NCBI GenBank assembly: GCA_026391595.1
Contig: JAPLDY010000169.1
Location: 1-38,048 of the forward strand
Direction of reading: 5' to 3'
DNA: 38,048 nt
DNA from: Bacteroidia bacterium
GTDB lineage: Bacteria; Bacteroidota; Bacteroidia; Bacteroidales; VadinHA17
Under the pieces are notes generated by a model. That model saw only the letters and a list, made by a program, of their open reading frames with translations. It made no database searches and was not told the DNA's origin. Below are positions 23,125 through 30,693 of this stretch, in pieces (the first letter of the stretch is position 1; each line of letters starts with the position of its first letter). The translations under genes and the position numbers were made by a program.

Positions 23125-24132
23125 TCAGAAGCCAGTTCCTTTCTGTTTAATGATCATTTCAGCCTGCCTGGCCACTTTTTCCGCTATAATCTTACAAGTG
23201 GCTACAGAATCCTTATCTATATACAATTGTACATCTCCTAAAGAAGAAAAGTCGCATTGTGTGACTTCACGGCATAAGGTGCTTCTGAACTCTTTCGTGA
23301 ACCACTTCGACATCCTGTTGCCGATGTTCATGGTCCTGTTGAACTTGTTCATATGGTCGGCTAGAGCATTACCACCAACGATCATTGTCGCTAACATCCT
23401 GACGACCCGAAGGTAACTGTCTTCAATCTCACCTAGTTTCAGGCCGACAGCCATCACGCCGGCAGTAAAGGCACTGCAGGTTAGGCCTTTGAACACCGTT
23501 CCGCCGATAAAACCACTTGTTCCGTCCAGTAGTTCCCGGGTTACTGGAATAGTGTTGTCTAAATGTTTCAGGACGGCATGGGCACAGTGAAAACCACTGC
23601 AGGACAGATGAGAATACAAAAGGCCAAAGGCTTCCCTGGTCTCACCTGAAATAGCTCCGGTGTTGTCTTTGCCGTCGGTTTGTCTGTAAAGCTCCGGAGC
23701 ATGACGGACGACCTTTATGCATGGCAGCGGGACTCGTCGGTCGCCAAGGATTTCCTTGCACAAGAGTGCGTTGTTGCACTTCCGAAATTGCTGGTCATAG
23801 TCATGGCCCGCATAGATGACCGTGGGCAGTTCGTCATGCTTTGCACTGAGACCATACTTCAGCCCCAACTGAATAAGAGGGGACGTAATCCCTCCACATT
23901 CGAATCCGGTATTGCCTATTCCACCAGGCAGTCCGGCAGTCATCCTGACAAGCCATTCTTCTTTAGTATTCCCCAGATCCAGAATAGTCTGCATGACTGC
24001 CGGAGCACAATGGCCCATTTTCAGCAAGTTGGACAGGCCGCGACGGCGATACATACTTTTTGTTTTATAACTCAGAACGGGGGAGACTGGTGCGGGGCTT
24101 CCATTGCCCATTAGTGATGTTGTATCTGTCAT
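23125..24132 (-). CDS. C_GCAxxG_C_C family redox-type protein, internally duplicated, 335 aa
   Basis: The protein contains eleven cysteines in two matching halves. Half one: HCAPAVMQTILD (C42), GFECGGITSPLIQLGLKYG (C79), FRKCNNALLC (C119, C125). Half two: HCAHAVLKHLD (C183), GLTCSAFTAGVMAVGLKLGE (C219), LCREVTQC (C287, C293) and C313. The spacing matches the C_GCAxxG_C_C family, proteins thought to carry redox-active or metal-binding cysteines, and most members have one such unit. In half two the family GCA is CSA. No signal peptide is present. Upstream (24133-24576) is a 440-base gap with a divergent flavodoxin-fold gene, so control of both may lie there. Its partner is the SRPBCC gene one base downstream. 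Confidence 0.8.
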   Translation of the reverse strand: MTDTTSLMGNGSPAPVSPVLSYKTKSMYRRRGLSNLLKMGHCAPAVMQTILDLGNTKEEWLVRMTAGLPGGIGNTGFECGGITSPLIQLGLKYGLSAKHDELPTVIYAGHDYDQQFRKCNNALLCKEILGDRRVPLPCIKVVRHAPELYRQTDGKDNTGAISGETREAFGLLYSHLSCSGFHCAHAVLKHLDNTIPVTRELLDGTSGFIGGTVFKGLTCSAFTAGVMAVGLKLGEIEDSYLRVVRMLATMIVGGNALADHMNKFNRTMNIGNRMSKWFTKEFRSTLCREVTQCDFSSLGDVQLYIDKDSVATCKIIAEKVARQAEMIIKQKGTGF

Positions 24133-24576
24133 TTTTTTGTTAATTATTCCTTTGGGATTGGTTGTTCAATTTATTCATATTGAAGAGGATCATTGAAAAT
24201 TTTTATAGAAACCGGAAAACTTCATTCTGAACTACAAAAGGGATTGGCTTTTTTACTAAATCAAATTTACTACTTGATTAAGATAAAAACAACTATGTTT
24301 AAATTTGTCGTTTATTTAGAACATTCTCCCAAAGATCCTATTTTGTTTCTCCACTGCTGGTGCTGTTGATCTTTCATGAAAAGCCCTTTAAAAATCTTTC
24401 TGGACTTTCTTTGATAAATATTACCATCTCACGAATCTAAAATAACTTGACTTTGGTTTGAATATGGTTTAAATTGCATAATGAAATATCACTCAGATCC
24501 CTGGTTTTTTCTGGCATCAGGTTGTCAATTAAATTACTTTTTGTAAAGAATAATATAACTTTTTAACACTACAACC
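24133..24576. other. Divergent intergenic region
   Basis: This gap separates the C_GCAxxG_C_C gene (minus) from the flavodoxin-fold gene (plus). I see no gene fragment, repeat or RNA, and no full -33/-7 pair on either strand. A TATAACTTTTT stretch near 24550 is a weak -7 candidate for the plus-strand gene. Confidence 0.4.
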
Positions 24577-25317
24577 ATGAAAGTATTAATCGTTTATGCC
24601 CATCCAAATCCAATGTCTTTTACTCATGCCATTCTTGACAATTTTGTAAGAGGTCTCCGGGATGCAGGACATCAATATGAAATTGTCGATTTGTATAAAA
24701 TAAAGTTCAATCCGGTGCTGCAGGATAAGGATTCTGCTTTTTTTGTAGATAAAGATCTGCCTGAATGGCTTTTCAGGCAAATGGACATGAGGAAGATGAT
24801 AATCGAACTTGCGGGGGGGCCCGTAAGAAGGTTGGTTGCAAAATTGTATATTAAGAACAAGAGTGATGATGATCTGCGTGAGCTTATAAGTTCTCAAAAG
24901 CCCAGGGATGTGCTGGTACAGCAAAAGAAAGTATCAGAGGCGGATGTGCTCGTATTCATAACACAGGTGATCTGGATGCACTTTCCCGCGATAATGAAGG
25001 GGTGGATGGAACGGGTTTTTTCTTATGGATTTGCTTACAGATTGAATGAAAGCGGATGGCATGGTGATCCTGATGGCAGAATTCCTTTATTGAAAATTAA
25101 GAAAGCAATAATAATGCATCCCACTTTCTTCAATGAAATAGTTTACCGGGAAAAGGGATTCAAAGAGTCCATGGAAAAAATTATTGATAACTGGAGCCTG
25201 AAATACCCCGGAATTAAAACTGTCGACCATATCTACTTCCATTCTATACTCGCAGTGGATAATGACACACGTAAAAAGTATCTTGAAATTGCTTATTTAA
25301 AAGGCAAAAACTTATAA
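24577..25317 (+). CDS. NAD(P)H-dependent oxidoreductase, flavodoxin-like fold, 246 aa
   Basis: MKVLIVYAHPNPMSFTHAIL is the flavodoxin_2-type opening that binds the flavin phosphate, followed by HQYEIVDLYKIKFNPVL. VLVFITQVIWMHFPAIMKGW then MERVFSYGFAY is the second signature, typical of quinone reductases of the NQO1/MdaB type. Length fits the family. The enzyme should use NAD(P)H to reduce quinones or similar compounds by two electrons through FMN or FAD, in the cytoplasm. It is a single gene, divergent from the C_GCAxxG_C_C gene, and both are redox proteins, so shared oxidative-stress control is possible but not shown. Confidence 0.88.
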   Translation: MKVLIVYAHPNPMSFTHAILDNFVRGLRDAGHQYEIVDLYKIKFNPVLQDKDSAFFVDKDLPEWLFRQMDMRKMIIELAGGPVRRLVAKLYIKNKSDDDLRELISSQKPRDVLVQQKKVSEADVLVFITQVIWMHFPAIMKGWMERVFSYGFAYRLNESGWHGDPDGRIPLLKIKKAIIMHPTFFNEIVYREKGFKESMEKIIDNWSLKYPGIKTVDHIYFHSILAVDNDTRKKYLEIAYLKGKNL

Positions 25318-25381
25318 AACATGGATGTTTTTTACTTGCCGGGCTCTCCCTTTCCCCGCGAAGTTTTAGTGCAGGAGGGTT

Positions 25382-26353
25382 TTAATTAAATGGTATTTTC
25401 CCAATATCCAGATCATAAAATCTGAAATCTTTTTTAAATCCTCTCGCAATTAATTTCAGAGAATTTTTTTCTTTTTCAATGACCAGGTAAAAATATAATG
25501 GCTTTCTCTCCTGGTCGATCAAATCGGCATAAATGCGCTTATTTACCGGAACCAAAGGCTGTTCTATTCCACCGCCACCGCCGATAATAAGAAAATGCTT
25601 CCCGATACTATCGCAGAAATATTCAAGATTATGAGAATGCCCGCTAATGAAAAGGATAGCCTTCTGTGATTTTTCAAATACCGGAACAATTAAATCTGCA
25701 ACCGGCCCGGATGAACCAACTATTTTACTGTTGCTGTAAGGTGCATGATGTGTACAAACAATAATTGCTTTTATTGCCGGATCGGCATCGAGAGAATTCA
25801 TTTCTGATTTATACCATATTTCTTGACTGGATAACTGATTTTCACTGAGTCTATTAAAATTTGAGTTCATCATTACAACAGCTATTGAATCAATATTAAC
25901 AGTATATCCATATAGCCATTTCTCGGGAAAATAGTCCTTGAATATTTGTATGCCAATTGATGGGCCACCCATGTATTCATGATTCCCCGGGATGGAATAA
26001 ACATTTGAATTTATTTTATTAAGACAATTTAGAAAAGCATCTAATGGCTCCCAGGCTTTGTTGTTTGAACCTCTGGAAACCAGGTCGCCAAGCAAGAATA
26101 TATTCTTCGGGTGCTGAAAAATGATATCTGAAAATAAGCTATCCCTTGCCTCTTCGTTTTTATATGGTTTTAAAATAATTTTCTCTGTCGGCAACGGGGT
26201 CTGAATGTCGCTGATAAAAGAAATCCTTTGCTTATTACTGATAACCTGAGAAAATCCGCAGGAAGTGTTTACTAATATTGAAACAAGAATAAAAATTAAT
26301 GAACCGGAATAGAAATTAGAGCTTTTAGTTATCCCGTGATTCATAATATTCAC
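25382..26353 (-). CDS. Secreted calcineurin-like metallophosphoesterase, 323 aa
   Basis: The metallophosphoesterase blocks occur in order: FISDIQ (D49), LLGDLVSRG (D90), PGNHEYMG (N124, H125), a THHAPYS block and SGHSHN. All metal-binding positions are thus present. A hydrophobic N-terminal segment (SLIFILVSILVNTSCGFSQ) exports it, and the cysteine in NTSC could be lipidated, although the -3 residue is unusual. The gene follows the S9 peptidase gene by 11 bases on the same strand and is likely in its operon. Substrate (phosphoester, nucleotide or lipid) cannot be read from sequence. Confidence 0.88.
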   Translation of the reverse strand: MNIMNHGITKSSNFYSGSLIFILVSILVNTSCGFSQVISNKQRISFISDIQTPLPTEKIILKPYKNEEARDSLFSDIIFQHPKNIFLLGDLVSRGSNNKAWEPLDAFLNCLNKINSNVYSIPGNHEYMGGPSIGIQIFKDYFPEKWLYGYTVNIDSIAVVMMNSNFNRLSENQLSSQEIWYKSEMNSLDADPAIKAIIVCTHHAPYSNSKIVGSSGPVADLIVPVFEKSQKAILFISGHSHNLEYFCDSIGKHFLIIGGGGGIEQPLVPVNKRIYADLIDQERKPLYFYLVIEKEKNSLKLIARGFKKDFRFYDLDIGKIPFN

Positions 26354-26364
26354 CGTTTTATTTT

Positions 26365-28509
26365 TTACTTCAAATAATCATTGAAATAACCCGACATCTT
26401 CTCATAAAGATGTACCCTGGCTTTACCAGCCATATTGTGTTCCGCGCCGGGATATACAAAATAATCAACTTGCTTGCCCTGTTTGATACATTCATCCAGA
26501 AACGACAGACTGTTTTGCCATACAACCGTGTTGTCGTTGGTTCCGTGAATAATCAATAGTTTTCCGTTCAGATTGCCGACATAATTTAGCAACGAGGCTC
26601 TTTTATATCCTTCAGGGTTTTTCATGGGAGTGTCCATGTAGCGCTCACCATACATTACCTCATACCATTTCCAATCAATAACAGGACCACCCGCACAGGC
26701 AACTTTGAAAACACCCGGATTGCGCAGCATAAGCGATATGGTCATAAAGCCGCCATAGCTCCAGCCATTAAGCCCAATCCTGCCGGCATCAACATAATCA
26801 AGTGATTTAATATACCTGACCCCGGCCATCTGGTCGGCTATCTCTTTATCTCCAAGCTGCCGGTGAATAATACTTTCAAACTCAAATCCCCTGTTGGATG
26901 AGCCATGGTTATCGAGCGTGAAAACCACATAGCCCTGCTGTGCCATGTAATTCAGAAAAAATCCTGCACCTCCGGTCCATGAATTATTAATCAGCTGACT
27001 ATGGGGCCCTCCATAAACATAAATCAGTGCCGGGTATTTTTTTGAAGGATCAAAATCTACAGGTTTTATAAGACGACAATAAAGGTCGGTGAGGCCATCG
27101 TCTGCTTTTATGGTGAAAATCGACATTTCGCCTGTTTTATAGTCCTTGTATGGGTTTACATCCTCCTTCAGCACGGCAAGCTTTGTACCTTTCATGTTGA
27201 GGAGATAATAGGCCCGGGCCATCTGCGTGCTGCTGAAAACATCAATAAAATAATGCATGCTCTTTGCTGCGATGATGCTGTGTGTCCCTTCGCCAGAAGT
27301 CATCCTTTCTGTTTTTCCGGATTTGAGTTCGGTTAAATACAGGTGTTCTTCAATGGGACTCTCTCTGGTCGATTCGTAAAAAACCGAATTGCCCTGTGGA
27401 TCGATATTAAGAAGTTTGATGACTTCCCATTCGCCACGGGTGACCTGTTTTATCATGGTCCCTTCAGTATCATAAAGATAAAGATGATTCCAGCCGTCAC
27501 GGCGGCTTTGCCAGATAAATTTTGATGGATCGGTTTCAAGGAAATACAAACCATGCATTGGCTCAACATACCTGTCGTTTTTCTCTTCAAACAGGGTTTT
27601 GACAAATTTCCCGGTATTGGATTCATATTTGTTCATCATAAAATGATCCTGGTCGCGGTTCAGGATCCCTGCAAAGATATACCTGCCCGAAGGATCCCAG
27701 GTTACTGAAGTCAGATATTGGTTTTCAGGGCCGGCTGTCTGAAGATATACTATTTCATTCAGGACAGGATTAAATACTCCCAGTTCAATCTTCTGGCTTT
27801 TCATGCCTGCCATCGGGTACTTAATGGGTGAAGTCTTTGCAATCCGGTTGAAAATATCAACCAATGGATAATCTGTTACTTCGCTCTGATCGGTTTTGTA
27901 AAAAGCAAGTAATTCCCCGTCAGGCGACCAAAACAATCCGGCATCTATGCCAAATTCATTTCTGGAGGGGATCTGTCCGTAAACTATGGCCTTGTTAGGC
28001 TCATCAGTGACCTGTATAGTTTCGCCATTAATTACTACAAAAAGGTTGTTGTCTACAGTATAGGCCACATGCAGTTTATTTTCATCAATTGCTATGTTCT
28101 CTCCCTTGCTGTCGAATTCATTAGCTTTAACCAGTGTGGATGCTGCGAAGTCAAATAAAAAAATCCTGTTCTGATCCTTGAAATAAAACCGGTTATTGTC
28201 CATCCATATCACTGCCGGGAATTGCCTGAGTTCATTCTGTTTAAGGTTTTTCAGTTTTGAATTCAGGGTAAAAAGCGAAAGAATTGTGTCTGCCTTTTCC
28301 GGGTTGTCAGCGCTTTTCTGAATGAGGCAGTTCCTGTCGATATAAGTAAATACATCCATATCTCCGCGCCAGGAGATGCCTGTTATAGTCTTGGGATAAA
28401 GCTCCCTGTTGAGGTAATCACTGGCTGTAAAGAGCTTGTTCTGTGCTAATAAGTTTACTGATCCTGCCAAAATGAGCAGAATAGCTGGAAAAATAAATGT
28501 ATTTTTCAT
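26365..28509 (-). CDS. DPP-IV-like S9 family serine peptidase, 714 aa
   Basis: A signal peptide (MKNTFIFPAILLILAGSVNL) precedes a beta-propeller at about residues 60-450 (DPP-IV N-terminal type, with blocks such as WSPDGELLAFYKTD and WDPSGRYIFAG). An alpha/beta hydrolase domain follows with the catalytic triad: Ser584 in GWSYGG, Asp659 in HGTNDNTV and His691 in GAEHNM. These periplasmic enzymes remove dipeptides, usually after proline or alanine, from peptide N-termini. Length is standard for Bacteroidota members. It heads an operon with the metallophosphoesterase and is divergent from pirin, with a 102-base gap. Residues setting the exact specificity were not checked. Confidence 0.93.
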   Translation of the reverse strand: MKNTFIFPAILLILAGSVNLLAQNKLFTASDYLNRELYPKTITGISWRGDMDVFTYIDRNCLIQKSADNPEKADTILSLFTLNSKLKNLKQNELRQFPAVIWMDNNRFYFKDQNRIFLFDFAASTLVKANEFDSKGENIAIDENKLHVAYTVDNNLFVVINGETIQVTDEPNKAIVYGQIPSRNEFGIDAGLFWSPDGELLAFYKTDQSEVTDYPLVDIFNRIAKTSPIKYPMAGMKSQKIELGVFNPVLNEIVYLQTAGPENQYLTSVTWDPSGRYIFAGILNRDQDHFMMNKYESNTGKFVKTLFEEKNDRYVEPMHGLYFLETDPSKFIWQSRRDGWNHLYLYDTEGTMIKQVTRGEWEVIKLLNIDPQGNSVFYESTRESPIEEHLYLTELKSGKTERMTSGEGTHSIIAAKSMHYFIDVFSSTQMARAYYLLNMKGTKLAVLKEDVNPYKDYKTGEMSIFTIKADDGLTDLYCRLIKPVDFDPSKKYPALIYVYGGPHSQLINNSWTGGAGFFLNYMAQQGYVVFTLDNHGSSNRGFEFESIIHRQLGDKEIADQMAGVRYIKSLDYVDAGRIGLNGWSYGGFMTISLMLRNPGVFKVACAGGPVIDWKWYEVMYGERYMDTPMKNPEGYKRASLLNYVGNLNGKLLIIHGTNDNTVVWQNSLSFLDECIKQGKQVDYFVYPGAEHNMAGKARVHLYEKMSGYFNDYLK

Positions 28510-28611
28510 TTTTATCTTTTTGGAAGCGTCTGGCTGCTGATGGAATTAAATGCATCAGAGTCAAATTTCCAAAGAATATCTTTAATTTGCAAATGAAGAA
28601 ACGGAGGAACT

Positions 28612-29484
28612 ATGTCAAAAAGAAACTGTACACAGATTGTGAGAGGACAAAACGCAATTGATGGCGCCGGCGTCCATTTGCGGAGAGTTCTGGGATTGAA
28701 GACCGTGAAGGATTTTGATCCTTTTTTAATGCTGGATGGTTTTGATTCAACCAATCCTGAAGATTATATCCGGGGATTCCCACGGCATCCTCACCGCGGA
28801 ATTGAAACGGTTACCTATCTGTTACAGGGAGAAATAGAACATGGCGATAGTCTTGGAAATAATGGAGTTATACGTGATCTTCAATGTCAATGGATGACAG
28901 CCGGATCGGGGATCATTCACCAGGAAATGCCTCAGGCTTCTGAAAGATTGCTTGGCTGCCAGCTTTGGGTCAATCTTCCAAAAAAGGATAAAATGACACA
29001 GCCTGCCTATCGTGATATTAAACAGGAAGATGTTTCAGTAGTACAGGAACTGGGAGCGACTGTCCGTGTCTTGTCCGGTAACTACCGCGACAACCTTGGA
29101 GCAGTAAAGGGAGAATATGTAAAAGTTCAGTACCTGGATATATCGCTGGAGCCCAATATCGTCTGGAGTTACCGGGAAACGCCAAACGATCAAACTTTAT
29201 TCCTATATCTGATTGAAGGCACTTTGGCTACCGATGATACACTGGCTAATTTTGAAAAAAATGCCTGTGCAATCCTGATGTCAGCTTCAACATCAAGTAA
29301 TTCTGACCACGATGAAATATTGGTTAAGGCCGGATCTGAAGGCGCCAGGTTTTTTCTCATAGCCGCCAGGCCGCTTAAGGAGCCGGTTGCCTGGGGCGGA
29401 CCTATTGTTATGAATACGGAGGAAGAATTAGATGAGGCATTCAGAGAGCTTGATAATAATACCTTTATTAAATACAAGAGGTAA
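28612..29484 (+). CDS. Pirin family protein, 290 aa
   Basis: A full-length pirin: FPRHPHRGIETVTYLLQGE carries the metal-binding H59-x-H61, and GSGIIHQEMP carries H103 and E105, the four ligands of the mononuclear metal in known pirins. The two cupin barrels are both present; the C-terminal one starts near YVKVQYLDISLEP. A good ribosome binding site (GGAGG) sits 7 bases before ATG 28612. Bacterial pirins include quercetinase-like enzymes and putative regulators; which applies here is unknown. It is divergent from the S9 peptidase gene and followed by a dead aminotransferase fragment. Confidence 0.93.
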   Translation: MSKRNCTQIVRGQNAIDGAGVHLRRVLGLKTVKDFDPFLMLDGFDSTNPEDYIRGFPRHPHRGIETVTYLLQGEIEHGDSLGNNGVIRDLQCQWMTAGSGIIHQEMPQASERLLGCQLWVNLPKKDKMTQPAYRDIKQEDVSVVQELGATVRVLSGNYRDNLGAVKGEYVKVQYLDISLEPNIVWSYRETPNDQTLFLYLIEGTLATDDTLANFEKNACAILMSASTSSNSDHDEILVKAGSEGARFFLIAARPLKEPVAWGGPIVMNTEEELDEAFRELDNNTFIKYKR

Positions 29485-29501
29485 TATGCCTGTTTCAATG
29501 A

Positions 29502-29669
29502 ACAAAGAAATTACAGAGGCGTTTTCAGAGTTCGAGTAAAGAGGATATTGACATTCTGATCCGGGTACTGGATAAAATCGCACGGCAACATAATCCTTCA
29601 TTAAACAGGGATATACAACAGCAAATGAATGATTTTGTCAGGGACCGGGCTTTTGGAGTTTATAATTAA
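29502..29669 (+). pseudogene. Class V aminotransferase, C-terminal fragment
   Basis: The frame 29502-29669 has no start codon and follows a stop. It reads RFQSSSKEDIDILIRVLDKI, then ARQHN, QQQMNDFVRDRAFGVYN and a stop. This pattern is the extreme C-terminus of class V aminotransferase-type PLP enzymes in Bacteroidota (the RxST..EID..V..L segment plus a short tail). Everything before it, including the PLP lysine, is gone. The pirin gene sits where the body would have been, so an old deletion or rearrangement is likely. Confidence 0.5.
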
Positions 29670-29685
29670 TATGATATGTTGTCGG

Positions 29686-30594
29686 TTATGCCTTAATATC
29701 CGGTTCGAAGAATACCCATTGAATATCCGGATTTTGTTTTTTTAATTCTGATTCACAATTATTTATGTTTTTAATCAATTGTTCCACAGAATCAGTATCC
29801 TTCATTTTCGCTTTTACGGCAATCATTATATTGGGCCCTAATTGAAAAGTGATCAGATTAAGTACCTGATCAATTTCCGGCCGGGCTTCCAGAAATGTTT
29901 TTATTTTGAGGCTGGTTTCATCATCAGTGCTTTGTCCTATCAACAGACTTTTAATTTTCACGGCCAGAAAAAATGAAACAATGACCAGCAATACACCAAT
30001 CCCGATGCTCCCGATCGCATCAAAAACAGGATTCCCGGTTATAACTGAGAGAATAATAGCAATAAGTGCAAAAGAAAGACCTATTAAAGCCGCGGTGTCT
30101 TCACCTAAAATCACAATCAGTTCACTCTTGCGGCTGTTTCTGTACCATGTCCAAAGGTTTTCGCCATGTCTTAATTTGTTGATCTGTATAAGACAGCCGT
30201 AAAGAGAGGCTCCTTCAAAAATCATACTGACAGACAAAACAATTATAGCTACAATCGGAATTTTCAGTCCCTCGTGGACACTAATCTTATGAATCCCTTC
30301 ATATATAGAGAACAGACCTCCCATGCTGAACAAGATCAGTGCTACAATGAAAGACCAGAAATAGATTTCTTTTCCGTAACCCAGTGGGTGTTCTGTGTCA
30401 GGCTTCTTCTTCGAGGCATTCAGGCCCAGAAAAAGCAGCCCCTGATTGCTGCAATCAGCAAATGAGTGAATTGATTCAGCCATCATCGCCCCGGAACCGG
30501 TTATAATAGCTGCAATTGTTTTCGTAATTGCTATTCCGATATTTGCCAGCAAGGCAAATGTTATCGATTTTTTTGATGCCTCCTGATGTGACAT
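29686..30594 (-). CDS. Cation diffusion facilitator (CDF) transporter, 302 aa
   Basis: Six membrane segments are visible (about 11-33, 75-96, 112-132, 165-187, 190-212 and a short one near the N-terminus). The transport-site motif in TM2 is SIHSFAD, with H43 and D47, and the TM5 counterpart is LGEDTAALIG. The latter ED pattern is that of the SLC30A9-like branch. A cytoplasmic C-terminal domain of about 80 residues follows (DDETSLKIKTFLEARPEID). Such proteins export Zn, Mn, Fe or similar divalent ions with proton exchange; the metal is not decided here. It lies 99 bases after the GH30 gene on the same strand, probably with its own promoter. Confidence 0.9.
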   Translation of the reverse strand: MSHQEASKKSITFALLANIGIAITKTIAAIITGSGAMMAESIHSFADCSNQGLLFLGLNASKKKPDTEHPLGYGKEIYFWSFIVALILFSMGGLFSIYEGIHKISVHEGLKIPIVAIIVLSVSMIFEGASLYGCLIQINKLRHGENLWTWYRNSRKSELIVILGEDTAALIGLSFALIAIILSVITGNPVFDAIGSIGIGVLLVIVSFFLAVKIKSLLIGQSTDDETSLKIKTFLEARPEIDQVLNLITFQLGPNIMIAVKAKMKDTDSVEQLIKNINNCESELKKQNPDIQWVFFEPDIKA

Positions 30595-30693
30595 TTTTCA
30601 CTTTATTTTATAAAAGTAAGTTCTTCAGCCAAATTGTTCAAAATATGTTTTATTGGTCTGCAGCTCCTAACGTCATTGAGAAATTTTAACAGG

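Noticed and set aside
25340-25381. Terminator hairpin between the convergent quinone reductase and metallophosphoesterase genes
   Set aside because: The GC-rich stretch can pair only weakly with bulges and has no clean T-run, although it resembles a decayed REP unit.
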